NCBI RefSeq assembly: GCF_907165215.1
Contig: NZ_CAJRAY010000077.1
Location: 1-64,000 of the forward strand
Reading direction: 5' to 3'
DNA length: 64,000 nucleotides
Source: Thermobacillus xylanilyticus
Lineage (GTDB): Bacteria > Bacillota > Bacilli > Paenibacillales > Paenibacillaceae
Positions 35,595 to 43,715 of this stretch are shown here, one piece after another (within the stretch, counting starts at the first letter, position 1; every line of letters begins with the position of its first letter). The notes under the pieces were generated by a model, which ran no database searches, had not been told where the DNA came from, and saw only the letters and a list, made by a program, of their open reading frames with translations. The position numbers and the translations under genes were made by a program.

Positions 35595-36089
35595 ATGGTC
35601 GAAGGATTGAAGCTGAAAATCCTCGAATTGCTGAAAGAAGACGCGCGAAGGTCGCCGGAGCTCATCGCGACGATGCTCGACGCCTCCGTGGAGGAAGTGA
35701 AGCGGGCGATCGACGAACTGGAGAAGGATCACGTGATCGTCAAATACGCGGCGGTCGTCAACTGGAGCAAAGTCGCGGATGACAAGGTGACGGCCCTGAT
35801 CGAAGTACAGATCACGCCTGAGCGCGGCCGCGGCTTCGAAGGCATCGCCGAGCGGATCTACCAATATCCGGAAGTGAAATCGGTGTTCCTGATGTCGGGC
35901 GCCTACGATCTGCTGGTCGAAGTGGAAGGCAGGACGCTTCAGGAAGTCGCCTCCTTCGTATCGAACAAACTGTCGCCGATCGACGCCGTGCTTTCGACGA
36001 AGACGTTCTTCATTTTGAAAAAATATAAACAGGACGGCATCATCTTCGAAGAACGCGAAGGTGATCAGAGGCTTGTCATCTCGCCGTAA
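35595..36089 (+). CDS. alaR: Lrp/AsnC family regulator, AlaR-like
   Basis: The 164-residue regulator has an N-terminal helix-turn-helix (ILELLKEDARRSPELIATMLDASVEEVKRAIDELE) and a RAM ligand/oligomerisation domain (VTALIEVQITPERGRGFEGIAERI..VKSVFLMSGAYDLLVEVEG). The gene order regulator-aminotransferase and the sequences match B. subtilis alaR(yugG)-alaT(yugH), where AlaR activates the alanine transaminase gene. The ATG at 35595 follows AGGAGG. A nested palindrome lies in the promoter region. Confidence 0.85.
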   Translation: MVEGLKLKILELLKEDARRSPELIATMLDASVEEVKRAIDELEKDHVIVKYAAVVNWSKVADDKVTALIEVQITPERGRGFEGIAERIYQYPEVKSVFLMSGAYDLLVEVEGRTLQEVASFVSNKLSPIDAVLSTKTFFILKKYKQDGIIFEEREGDQRLVISP

Positions 36090-36101
36090 GGAGTGTCGCT
36101 T

Positions 36102-37319
36102 GTGATCAAGGACAAGGAGCAGACGACGGTCAGCCGGCCGGTCCGCCGCTCGATGGCGGATTATCTGTCGTCCGGCGTCCGCAGCATCAAGCCTTCGGGC
36201 ATTCGAAAGTTTTTCGATCTCGTGCAAGGTCGCAAGGATGTCATTACGCTCGGCGTGGGCGAGCCGGACTTCGTCACGCCGTGGCACGTGCGCGAGGCGG
36301 CCGTTTACAGCCTGGAGAGGGGCAAGACGCAATACACATCCAACGCCGGCATGCCGGAGCTGCGCGAAGCGATCGCCGCCTATCTGGCGAACCGCTTCCA
36401 TGTCAGCTATGATCCGGCGCGGGAAATTTTCGTGACCATCGGCGGCAGCGAAGCGATCGATCTGGCGCTTCGCGCGCTCATTGAACCGGGGGACGAAATT
36501 CTTATACCGGAACCGTGCTACATCTCGTATTCGCCGATCACGTCGCTGTCCGGCGGCGTGCCGGTCGGCGTCGAGACGCTGGCCGAAGACGCGTTCAAGC
36601 TGCGCGCCGACCGGCTGGAAGCCGCGATCACGCCGCGCACGAAGGTGCTCATTCTCTGCTACCCGAGCAATCCGACGGGCGGCATCATGACCTATGAGGA
36701 CTGGCTGCCGATCGCGCGGATTGTGGAGAAATACGATCTGATCGTCATCGCGGACGAGATTTACGCCGAGCTGACCTACGGACCGCGTCATGTCAGTTTC
36801 GCATCGATGCCCGGCATGAAGGACCGGACGATTCTGGTCAGCGGCTTCTCGAAAGCGTTCGCGATGACCGGATGGCGGATGGGCTATGTCTGCGGCCATC
36901 CGGAGTTGATCGGCGCCATGCTGAAGATCCACCAATACACGGTCATGTGCGCGCCGATCATGGGGCAGATCGCGGCGCTCGAAGCGCTGACGAACGGCCT
37001 CGAAGAGATGGAGCGCATGGTCGAGTCGTACAATCAGCGGCGCAGGCTGGTCGTCAAGGGCTTTCGCGAAATCGGCCTCGACTGCCATGAGCCGCAGGGA
37101 GCGTTCTACGCGTTCCCGTCCATCCGATCGACGGGGCTCGATTCGAATACATTCGCCGAACGCCTGCTCATGGAAGCGCAGGTTGCCGTCGTGCCGGGCA
37201 ATGTGTTCGGTCTCGGCGGCGAAGGGCATGTCCGCTGTTCGTACGCCACGTCCGTCGCGCAGCTTACGGAAGCGATCGAGCGAATCGGACGATTCGTCGA
37301 AAGACTGAAACAGGGTTGA
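36102..37319 (+). CDS. alaT: Class I aminotransferase, AlaT-like
   Basis: The 405-residue PLP enzyme has the fold-type I pattern: ITLGVGEPDFVTPWHV, QYTSNAGMPELREAI, ITIGGSEAIDLALRAL-type cofactor loop, YPSNPTGGIM, VIADEIYAEL and the Schiff-base Lys in SGFSKAFAMTGWRMGY. By context (behind alaR, 12 bases after its stop codon) it is most likely an alanine-pyruvate-glutamate transaminase, although aspartate aminotransferase activity cannot be excluded. The GTG at 36102 is eight bases after AAGGAG; the GTG at 36093 overlaps that site. Confidence 0.87.
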   Translation: MIKDKEQTTVSRPVRRSMADYLSSGVRSIKPSGIRKFFDLVQGRKDVITLGVGEPDFVTPWHVREAAVYSLERGKTQYTSNAGMPELREAIAAYLANRFHVSYDPAREIFVTIGGSEAIDLALRALIEPGDEILIPEPCYISYSPITSLSGGVPVGVETLAEDAFKLRADRLEAAITPRTKVLILCYPSNPTGGIMTYEDWLPIARIVEKYDLIVIADEIYAELTYGPRHVSFASMPGMKDRTILVSGFSKAFAMTGWRMGYVCGHPELIGAMLKIHQYTVMCAPIMGQIAALEALTNGLEEMERMVESYNQRRRLVVKGFREIGLDCHEPQGAFYAFPSIRSTGLDSNTFAERLLMEAQVAVVPGNVFGLGGEGHVRCSYATSVAQLTEAIERIGRFVERLKQG

Positions 37320-37407
37320 TCGCCCGGCCGCCGGATCGTTCCGATCCGGGAACGCGGCCGCAAGCCAATGAACGACCGGGCGACCGGAGGAAGGAGAGAT
37401 AGCAGGG

Positions 37408-37644
37408 ATGGCCGGCGGCTCAGGATATTCGAACGGTCACCAGGATCACAAGTTCAACGCCGGTCGGTTGACGAATCCCGCCGAAATGCTCGAAGACGAG
37501 ATCTGCCGATTGCGGCAGCATATGGAGCGCACCTATCTGGAGGAAGATTCGCTCCGTTCGGAACGCGTGATTGAGGTCAGCCGCAAACTGGACAAAAAAA
37601 TCAACGAGTACATGCGGTACAAACTGCGCTGCTGGAGCGGATAA
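37408..37644 (+). CDS. Spo0E-family aspartyl-phosphate phosphatase
   Basis: The 78-residue protein has a two-helix hairpin ending in the Spo0E signature VSRKLDKKINEYMR (S-x3-LD-x6-Y). It would dephosphorylate Spo0A-P and delay sporulation. The first 25 residues (Gly/Asn/His-rich) are variable. GGAAGGAG lies upstream of the ATG. It is preceded by a GC-rich palindromic stretch near 37330-37360 and followed by a terminator. Confidence 0.85.
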   Translation: MAGGSGYSNGHQDHKFNAGRLTNPAEMLEDEICRLRQHMERTYLEEDSLRSERVIEVSRKLDKKINEYMRYKLRCWSG

Positions 37645-37668
37645 GGCAGGCGCCCGTTGCCGCAGATC

Positions 37669-37710
37669 CGGAAGCCGGCGGAATCAGCCGGCTTCTTCCG
37701 TTTCGTTTTT
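37669..37710 (+). terminator. Terminator after the Spo0E-like gene
   Basis: GGAAGCCGGC and GCCGGCTTC pair around GGAATCA; TTCCGTTTCGTTTTT follows. Confidence 0.75.
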
Positions 37711-37736
37711 GCCTGAAGCGGGATATGTGATATAGT
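37709..37736 (+). promoter_or_regulatory. Promoter of the adenosyltransferase operon
   Basis: TTGCCT (37709-37714), 16 bases, TATAGT (37731-37736) preceded by TGA, 42 bases before the ATG. Confidence 0.6.
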
Positions 37737-37777
37737 GGAGCAAGATACGGAAGACATGCCATGGGACGGGAGATTGC

Positions 37778-38365
37778 ATGAAGTGGTACACGCGCAAGGG
37801 CGATTCGGGCCGGACATCCATCATCGGCGGACGCGTCAGGAAAGATGATGTCCGGGTGGAAGCGTACGGGACGATCGACGAGTTGAACAGTTTCGTCGGC
37901 CTGGCGGAAGCCGCGCTTCGCCGCGAGGACCGTCTGGGCGATCTTGCGGATGAGCTGCTCCTGATCCAGCAGGAGCTGTTCGATTGCGGATCGGATCTTG
38001 CCTACGCGGACAAGCCGGAAGTCTTCAAGATGAGCATGGAGCCGGTGGAGCGCCTCGAGCGGCAGATCGACGCGCTTGACGGCGAGGCGCCTCCGCTCGC
38101 CCGGTTCATCCTCCCCGGCGGGTCGGAGGCGGCCGCGCTGCTGCACGTCTGCCGCACCGTCTGCCGGCGGGCGGAACGCCGCGCCGCAACGCTCGCCGCG
38201 GAGAAGCCGGTGAACGATGCGGTGCCGGCGTATCTGAACCGGCTGTCGGACTGGTTCTTCGTCGCGGCGCGCGCCGTCAATGCGCGGCTCGGCGTCCGCG
38301 ATACGGAATACGCGCGCAGCGCGGACGTGTTCCGCCGGTCCGATCCGCCGGGTTCGGGGAAGTGA
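37778..38365 (+). CDS. pduO: Cob(I)alamin adenosyltransferase, PduO type
   Basis: The 195-residue enzyme transfers adenosine from ATP to cobalamin, forming coenzyme B12. The ATP-binding N-terminus (YTRKGDSGRTSIIGGRVRKDD), the DELNSFVGLA motif, LFDCGSDLAY and the C-terminal RLSDWFFVAARAVN identify the PduO/MMAB trimeric type. The ATG at 37778 follows CGGGAG. The next gene begins six bases downstream, so at least the adenosyltransferase, the pseudouridine synthase and the Spx-like gene are probably cotranscribed. Confidence 0.94.
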   Translation: MKWYTRKGDSGRTSIIGGRVRKDDVRVEAYGTIDELNSFVGLAEAALRREDRLGDLADELLLIQQELFDCGSDLAYADKPEVFKMSMEPVERLERQIDALDGEAPPLARFILPGGSEAAALLHVCRTVCRRAERRAATLAAEKPVNDAVPAYLNRLSDWFFVAARAVNARLGVRDTEYARSADVFRRSDPPGSGK

Positions 38366-38371
38366 AATCCG

Positions 38372-39340
38372 GTGGATGATACGGTGTACAGCGATCCGAT
38401 CGAACTGGTCGTGCAACCGGCGGACGACGGCCTTGCCGTTCGGACGGTGCTGCAGAAGCGGCTCGGCGTCTCGCGCAGGCTGCTCACGCGTCTCAAGCGG
38501 ACGAAAGTGGGCCTGACGGTGAACGGCAGGCGCGCCTTCACATCCGACCGCGTGTCGGCGGGCGACCGGATCGCGCTGCGCATGGAAGCGGAAGCGGCGG
38601 ACGATGTGCTTCCGCAGGAGATGCCGCTCTCCATTCTCCACGAAGATCCGCATCTGCTGGTACTGGACAAGCCCGCCGGGATCGTCGTGCATCCGACGAA
38701 AGGGCATTACGTGAACACGCTGGCGAACGGCGTCGTCCACCATTGGCTGAAACACGGGAAAGCGCACCGTTTCCGTCCGGTGCACCGGCTGGACAAGGAT
38801 ACATCCGGCGTGATCGCCGTCGCCAAGAACGCGTATGTTCATCAGCAGCTCGCGGAGCAGATGAAGCGCGGCCGGATCGGCAAGCGCTACATCGCCTATG
38901 TCCGCGGCGCGCCGTCGCCGGCGGACGGCACGATCGACGCGCCGATCGACCGCGACCCTGCAGCGCCGCATCTGCGGATCGTGACGCCGGACGGCTATCC
39001 GTCCGTCACGCATTACAGGACGGAAGCCGTTTACGGCGGCGGACGGGCCGCCAAGGTGAGCCTCACGCTCGAGACCGGCAGGACGCATCAGATCCGCGTC
39101 CATATGCGGCACATCGGCTGTCCGCTCATCGCGGACGAGCTGTACGGCGGCCATGGAGCCGGCGATCCGGACTGGCTGGCGGCCGCCGTCAAGTCGGCGG
39201 GACGCCAGGCGCTGCACGCCGCCGAGCTGGAGCTGACGCATCCGATGACCGGCGAGCGGATGATTTTCGCATCGCCGCTGCCCGACGATTTGCTCCGTCT
39301 GGAGCGGTTGCTCAAGTCGCTGGATGATCGCGAATCGTGA
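38372..39340 (+). CDS. RluA-family RNA pseudouridine synthase
   Basis: The 322-residue enzyme has an N-terminal S4-like RNA-binding segment (RLGVSRRLLTRLKRTKVGLTVNGRRA) and the RluA catalytic domain with the active-site Asp in RPVHRLDKDTSGVIAVAKN. LDKPAGIVVHPTKGHY and TGRTHQIRVHMRHIGCPLI are also present. It isomerises uridine in rRNA or tRNA; the exact site cannot be deduced. The start is GTG at 38372 and the stop overlaps an upstream candidate start of the next gene. Confidence 0.94.
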   Translation: MDDTVYSDPIELVVQPADDGLAVRTVLQKRLGVSRRLLTRLKRTKVGLTVNGRRAFTSDRVSAGDRIALRMEAEAADDVLPQEMPLSILHEDPHLLVLDKPAGIVVHPTKGHYVNTLANGVVHHWLKHGKAHRFRPVHRLDKDTSGVIAVAKNAYVHQQLAEQMKRGRIGKRYIAYVRGAPSPADGTIDAPIDRDPAAPHLRIVTPDGYPSVTHYRTEAVYGGGRAAKVSLTLETGRTHQIRVHMRHIGCPLIADELYGGHGAGDPDWLAAAVKSAGRQALHAAELELTHPMTGERMIFASPLPDDLLRLERLLKSLDDRES

Positions 39341-39366
39341 ACTTTTTTGCATGGGTGGGAATTGCC

Positions 39367-39729
39367 GTGGGGAATACGTTGAAGGTCTACTATTATCCGA
39401 AATGCGGGAGCTGCCGCAGCGCGCTGAAATTTCTGCAGGCGAAGGGCCATGAGCTCAAGCTGCAGGATCTGTTCGGGCAGCCGCCGACCGAAGAAGAGAT
39501 CCGGGATTGGCTGCGCATCAGCGGACTGGGAATCCGCGCGTTCTTCAATACGTCGGGAGAAGTCTATCGCGAGATGAAATTGAAAGACAAGCTTCCGGAG
39601 ATGAGCGAGGACGAGCAAATCCGGCTGCTCGCGTCGAACGGCCGCCTGGTGAAGCGGCCCGTCGTGACGGACGGACGGAAGCTGACCGTCGGGTGGAAGG
39701 AAGACGTGTTCGAGGAGACGTGGGGTTGA
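39367..39729 (+). CDS. Spx/ArsC-family protein
   Basis: The 120-residue thioredoxin-fold protein has the CxxC motif in VYYYPKCGSCRSALKFL, then TEEEIRDWL, the helix RAFFNTSGEVYREMKLKDKLPEMSEDEQIRLLASNG and the RLVKRPVV motif. Spx proteins bind RNA polymerase, whereas YusI/ArsC-like relatives may be reductases; this one is closer to YusI in length and sequence. A GTG at 39367 is chosen because family sequence begins there; alternative GTGs at 39337 (overlapping the upstream stop) and 39355 are in frame. Confidence 0.85.
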   Translation: MGNTLKVYYYPKCGSCRSALKFLQAKGHELKLQDLFGQPPTEEEIRDWLRISGLGIRAFFNTSGEVYREMKLKDKLPEMSEDEQIRLLASNGRLVKRPVVTDGRKLTVGWKEDVFEETWG

Positions 39730-39749
39730 AAATGGAATGGACCGGGCTT

Positions 39750-40022
39750 CTAGCGCCGATCCATTTCATCCGGTATGCCTTGGTCACCCGGATAATCGCG
39801 GTCCTGCCGTTCGTGCAGCGTCCGGTTCTCGTAGTCGAATCGGTTCGGATGGCGCTGATCGATCCGGTACGGTTCGCTTTTGCCGAGCGTCTCGGTCAGA
39901 AGCGGCGAGCCGTAGGCTCCTTCGGGAAATTCCTCGCTTGTCAGGTCGTTGCGCTGCGATTCCACGACGGCAAGATCGGTATGCTCGCTGCGTTTTTCCG
40001 GTTTGAAGCCTTCCTTGCTCAT
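39750..40022 (-). CDS. Small hydrophilic protein of unknown function
   Basis: The 90-residue product is strongly hydrophilic and acidic/basic mixed, with no Cys. It contains EEFPEGAYGSPLLTETLGKSEPYRIDQRHPNRF and ends YENRTLHERQDRDYPGDQGIPDE. The ATG at 40022 follows GGGAGG with an eight-base gap. It looks like the short disordered cytosolic proteins conserved in Paenibacillaceae, but no function is known to me. Confidence 0.65.
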   Translation of the reverse strand: MSKEGFKPEKRSEHTDLAVVESQRNDLTSEEFPEGAYGSPLLTETLGKSEPYRIDQRHPNRFDYENRTLHERQDRDYPGDQGIPDEMDRR

Positions 40023-40074
40023 GGCGGATGCCTCCCGGAGATGGTATCGTCTGCCGCCTTCAGTATGACCCGGG

Positions 40075-40368
40075 TCAGTCCGACATATGCGCCGGCCCGA
40101 TCACGAGGTGCAGGAAGGCCTCGAGTTCCGCCGCTTCCTCTTCCGTCAGCCGGAACGTCTCTTCCAGATAGCCCTCTTCTTCCAGATCGTCCGCTCCGAT
40201 GATGGCCGTGATCCCCTTCTGCAGGTCGGTCACCAGTTTCTTGCCGTAGAACCGGTTCGTTTTTGTAATGGCCAGGTCGAAACGGTTGAGATTCGGCGTA
40301 ATGAACGTCACGAACCGCGTCGACGTCTCTTCGGTCGAATCCGAGACGAAATCATAGTTCGGAAGCAC
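40075..40368 (-). CDS. DUF3055 family protein
   Basis: The 97-residue protein matches DUF3055: STRFVTFITPNLNRFDLAITKTNRFYGKKLVTDLQKGITAIIGADDLEEEGYLEETFRLTEEEAAELEAFL. The function of this Firmicutes family is unknown. The start is GTG at 40368, eight bases after AGGAGG; longer in-frame starts lack an SD. It is divergent from the HRDC gene. Confidence 0.85.
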   Translation of the reverse strand: MLPNYDFVSDSTEETSTRFVTFITPNLNRFDLAITKTNRFYGKKLVTDLQKGITAIIGADDLEEEGYLEETFRLTEEEAAELEAFLHLVIGPAHMSD

Positions 40369-40457
40369 CGCTGTCCCCTCCTGTCGCAATGCATATCGTC
40401 TATTATACCTTACGGGGACGGCAGCGGAAACGGACGAACGGGGTCGGGTGTGACATC

Positions 40458-40545
40458 TTGTCACTCCAGGCACAATCTGGTATAGTGAAGACAATCGGAT
40501 AACCGGTCAGGAGGAAGCACCTCGCATCATGCGAGGTGCTTTTTG
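40458..40545 (+). promoter_or_regulatory. Strong promoter followed at once by an intrinsic-terminator-like hairpin
   Basis: TTGTCA (40458-40463), 17 bases and TATAGT (40481-40486, preceded by TGG) form a near-consensus promoter. Only about 24 bases after the predicted start, AGCACCTCGCA (40516-40526) pairs perfectly with TGCGAGGTGCT (40530-40540), followed by five T. The gene begins 61 bases later. This is the layout of an attenuator or of a very short terminated RNA. Confidence 0.7.
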
Positions 40546-40601
40546 TGTTGTTCTCGGGGTTCCGGCCGGCCGTTCCGAACATAATACGGAGGTGCATGGT
40601 C

Positions 40602-41594
40602 ATGCAGCTTGTTTTTCTGAACACGCTGGAGAAACAGTCCGATGAAGGGCGGGTCGTCACGGCGCAGGTGTCGATCGGCGAATCGCAGGGGACATGGTCC
40701 GTCGTCTGGACGGAGCCCGGCGGCGGGTCGGTCCGGACGGACATCTGGTACGAAGGCTCGTCATGGGAGGAAATGATCTCGACGTTCCGGCACGGCATCG
40801 CCGTCAAGCTCGGGGAAGGGTATGAGCCGGTGCTGGACGGCATGCTCGAGGACCGCAGGCCGTCGGCGGGAAGCTACATTTCGATGCTGCAATGCTACGG
40901 CGAACTGCATTGCCGGGAGGATCTGTATGGCGCGCTGCGGGAATGGCGCCGTACAAGAGCCGCAGCCGAACGGAAAGCGCCGTATGCGATCGCGCGGAAC
41001 AATCTGCTCATGATGATCAGCGCGTTCGTGCCGCAGACGGAAGAAGAGCTGCGCTCCATTCCCGGCTGGGGCGAAGCCAAATCGGCCGCGTACGCCGAGG
41101 ATGTGCTGACCATCACGCGCGGGTTCGAGCGGCGGACGACGTTCCCGCTGACCTGGGTGCAGGAAGTGCTCGATCCGAAAGCATATATGAAATGGCTGTA
41201 CAAACAGAAAGAATTGAAATACAAGACGGAGATGGAGCGCCACCGCACGACGCGTTCGATTCTGCAGGCCGTGCAGGATGGCATGGGACTTGACGAACTG
41301 GCGCAGATGCTCGACATGGACCGGCGGCGGCTGGTGGAGCGGATCGAACAACTCGATCGCGCGGGTTACGACATGGGGCCGCTGCTCGACCGGGAGATCA
41401 GCCGGCTTCCGGAGGAAGAGCAGGCGCGAATCCAGGAAGCGATCCGGACGGTCGGCGACAAGTATCTGAAGCCGATTCTGCAGCAGGTTTATTCGGAAGC
41501 CGACCTGGAGGGCAAGCCGCTCGATTCGATCTACGAGAAGCTGCGTCTGATGCGGATGCGGCTGCGCAAGGACCAGACGCGCGAAGCGATGTGA
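40602..41594 (+). CDS. HRDC-domain protein with C-terminal helix-turn-helix region
   Basis: The 330-residue protein has an N-terminal beta-rich region (about 1-90), then an HRDC domain (about 110-190: LREWRRTRAAAERKAPYAIARNNLLMMISAFVPQTEEELRSIPGWGEAKSAAYAEDVL). The helical C-terminal region includes a helix-turn-helix-like segment (GMGLDELAQMLDMDRRRLVERIEQL). HRDC domains bind DNA in RecQ helicases and RNase D. This stand-alone type is common in Paenibacillus, but its role is unestablished. The ATG at 40602 follows GGAGGT by eight bases. Confidence 0.85.
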   Translation: MQLVFLNTLEKQSDEGRVVTAQVSIGESQGTWSVVWTEPGGGSVRTDIWYEGSSWEEMISTFRHGIAVKLGEGYEPVLDGMLEDRRPSAGSYISMLQCYGELHCREDLYGALREWRRTRAAAERKAPYAIARNNLLMMISAFVPQTEEELRSIPGWGEAKSAAYAEDVLTITRGFERRTTFPLTWVQEVLDPKAYMKWLYKQKELKYKTEMERHRTTRSILQAVQDGMGLDELAQMLDMDRRRLVERIEQLDRAGYDMGPLLDREISRLPEEEQARIQEAIRTVGDKYLKPILQQVYSEADLEGKPLDSIYEKLRLMRMRLRKDQTREAM

Positions 41595-41620
41595 CTTAAA
41601 GGGGGATTGCGGCGGACAAT

Positions 41621-41672
41621 AGGACGCCCAAGGCGCATGCCGCCTGGAGAGCGGTACCGCCTTGGGCGTCCT
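41621..41672. terminator. Perfect 15-bp inverted repeat between convergent genes
   Basis: AGGACGCCCAAGGCG (41621-41635) and CGCCTTGGGCGTCCT (41658-41672) are perfect complements, with CGCATGCCGCC inside allowing further pairing. T-tracts are weak on both sides. The position between convergent genes suggests a bidirectional terminator. Confidence 0.65.
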
Positions 41673-41687
41673 TCGCCGTTCAGTCTG

Positions 41688-42707
41688 TCAGCCATTGAGC
41701 GAATCGTCGGGGCGTGCGCCGCGGCCGTCCGGCCATATCGGGTCCGCGAAACGGATTTCGGCCGTGCCGCACGGAAGGCCTGTCTCGTAGGACCGGTTGC
41801 CGATCATTTCGGCCGTCCGCGCGCGCCATTCCGCGATGCGGGCGGGATCGCGGCCGCCATCATCCGCCCGCGCCTCGAGGCGCAGCCACTCCAGCACCGC
41901 GCGCATGATCGCGATGCTCTCCTCCATGGCGCGCTCCCACAAATGATCGAACGTGTCGGCATGGCGGGTCGATCCGTCCGTCGGATCGAGCCACGGTCTG
42001 CCCGCTTCGTTCAGCACATCGAGTTCCGGAACCCGGCGCTTGTAAACAAGCGGTTCGATTTTGCCGAACGTGAGGATGCGCCGGATGCCCGTCGGATCAT
42101 GGAACAGCCGCTGCGCGCCGATCATGTCGCGATAGGACCGGTTCCAGTCTTCCCGGCGGATGCCGCCGGCCAGATCCGGGTAGTACCGTGCGGCGATCCG
42201 TACGAAGGCGTCGACGACCGCGTCGGGCAGCGCGCCGCCCGCATCCAGTTCGCGCCATACCGGCGTGCGCCACGTCTCGATGCCGAGTTTCCGGCGGACG
42301 ACGAGCGTGTCCATCATCACTTCGAACCGTTGATGGTCCCATTTGCGGAAGCCGGAACGGCTGAATACGTATGGGTGCATGTTCCGGTCCAGCGTATGAT
42401 GCAGCACGAACCCGAGCGCGTAGACGACAGCGTCGTCCGGATTGCCGCGTTCGGCGGACCTCCCGGACACGCCGTCCAGCAGTTCCATCAGGACGGGGCC
42501 GCAATGCCGGCTGTGCATGGCGCTCCCGAGCCGGTTCATCGCATCCCCGCGTTTCCAAGGCAAATAGTTGTGGTAGAACAGAAAATCCGGTCCCTGACAC
42601 CCCATTTGAAACAGATTGCGCTTCCTCGTATCTCCGATCATGTTCCGTTCGCCGATCCGCTCCAGCACTTCCCGGCCGAACAGCAGATGCGTCCAGATGT
42701 TGGGCAT
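41688..42707 (-). CDS. Zinc-dependent phospholipase C-like protein
   Basis: The 339-residue protein has the motif order of the Zn_dep_PLPC family: an N-terminal PNIWTHLLFGREVLERIG, FQMGCQGPDFLFYHN, AVVYALGFVLHHTLDRNMHPYVF and HQRFEVMMDTLVVRRKLG. The His and Asp residues in these segments would bind zinc. No signal peptide is evident, so it is probably cytoplasmic; the true substrate is unknown. The ATG at 42707 follows AAGGAGG by seven bases. It is divergent from the SDR gene. Confidence 0.85.
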   Translation of the reverse strand: MPNIWTHLLFGREVLERIGERNMIGDTRKRNLFQMGCQGPDFLFYHNYLPWKRGDAMNRLGSAMHSRHCGPVLMELLDGVSGRSAERGNPDDAVVYALGFVLHHTLDRNMHPYVFSRSGFRKWDHQRFEVMMDTLVVRRKLGIETWRTPVWRELDAGGALPDAVVDAFVRIAARYYPDLAGGIRREDWNRSYRDMIGAQRLFHDPTGIRRILTFGKIEPLVYKRRVPELDVLNEAGRPWLDPTDGSTRHADTFDHLWERAMEESIAIMRAVLEWLRLEARADDGGRDPARIAEWRARTAEMIGNRSYETGLPCGTAEIRFADPIWPDGRGARPDDSLNG

Positions 42708-42910
42708 GCCGTCCCTCCTTCGCTGCGGCCGATCTGCAGCACGTCCCTTCGTGATCCGTCCTCCGATCGTCCTTGTACGCATCGTACCATGAATCCGGTG
42801 CCGTGTGGAGACATATGCGGGCGCAGGGTCTTGCCTCGGCTGCCGCACATCGCGGAGCTTTTTGCCAATCGGGCGCGGTTGCAGTACACTGTTCGCAGGA
42901 GGCGACCGAT

Positions 42911-43684
42911 ATGCTGAAAGACAAAATTGTCTGGATTACCGGCGCGGGCAGCGGCATCGGCGCCGAGACGGCGAAGCAGCTCGCAAGCCGGGGCGCGGTG
43001 CCGATATTGACCGGCCGGAATGAAGAGCGGCTGCGCAGGACGGCCGCGGAGATCGGCGCGGGATGCGGCGTCTACCGGCTGGATGTGACGGACAACGGAC
43101 AGGTGCAGGACGTGGCGCGGCGGATCCAGGCGGATTTCGGCCCCGTCGACGTGCTGGTCAACAACGCCGGATTCGGCATTTTCGAAATGTTCCGGGATGC
43201 GCCGCTCGATCATATTGAATCGATGATGGATACGAATTACATGGGCATGGTCCGCTGCACGAAGGCGGTGCTGCCGTCATTCCTCGCGCGGCGGGAGGGA
43301 CATATCGTCAACATCGCGTCCATCGCGGGCAAATTCGCCACGCCGAAATCGACCGGCTACACCGCCTCGAAACATGCGGTGCTCGGGTTCACGAACGCGC
43401 TCAGGCTGGAGCTCAGGGGGACCGGAATCGCCGTGTCGGCGGTCAACCCCGGTCCGATCGACACGCCGTTCTTCGAGATCGCCGATCCGGACGGCCATTA
43501 TGTGCGCAATGTGCGCCGGTTCATGTTGAAGCCGGAGAAGGTGGCGGCGAAGATCGTGAAGGTGATCGAGACGCGCAAGGCGGAGGTCGATCTGCCGCTG
43601 GCTGCGGCGTTCGGGGTCAAACTGTACCACATGTTTCCGCGAATCGGTGACAAGATCGCCGGCACATGGCTGAACCGCAAATAG
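42911..43684 (+). CDS. Short-chain dehydrogenase (YqjQ-like)
   Basis: The 257-residue SDR has TGAGSGIGAETAKQLA, NNAGFGIFEMF, catalytic Ser in NIASIAGKFATPKS and YTASK, plus the conserved NPGPIDTPFF. The C-terminal region (KPEKVAAKIVKVIETRKAEVDLPLAAAFGVKLYHMFPRI) is typical of the classical Bacillus YqjQ/DltE-type SDRs. The substrate is unknown. GCAGGAGG lies before the ATG at 42911. Confidence 0.87.
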   Translation: MLKDKIVWITGAGSGIGAETAKQLASRGAVPILTGRNEERLRRTAAEIGAGCGVYRLDVTDNGQVQDVARRIQADFGPVDVLVNNAGFGIFEMFRDAPLDHIESMMDTNYMGMVRCTKAVLPSFLARREGHIVNIASIAGKFATPKSTGYTASKHAVLGFTNALRLELRGTGIAVSAVNPGPIDTPFFEIADPDGHYVRNVRRFMLKPEKVAAKIVKVIETRKAEVDLPLAAAFGVKLYHMFPRIGDKIAGTWLNRK

Positions 43685-43715
43685 CAACGGAACGGAAATT
43701 GACGGGAGGAACATC

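Noticed and set aside
36493-36697. Short Arg-rich frames inside alaT and other genes
   Set aside because: Typical alternative-frame translations of a high-GC gene; no SD and no conservation signal.
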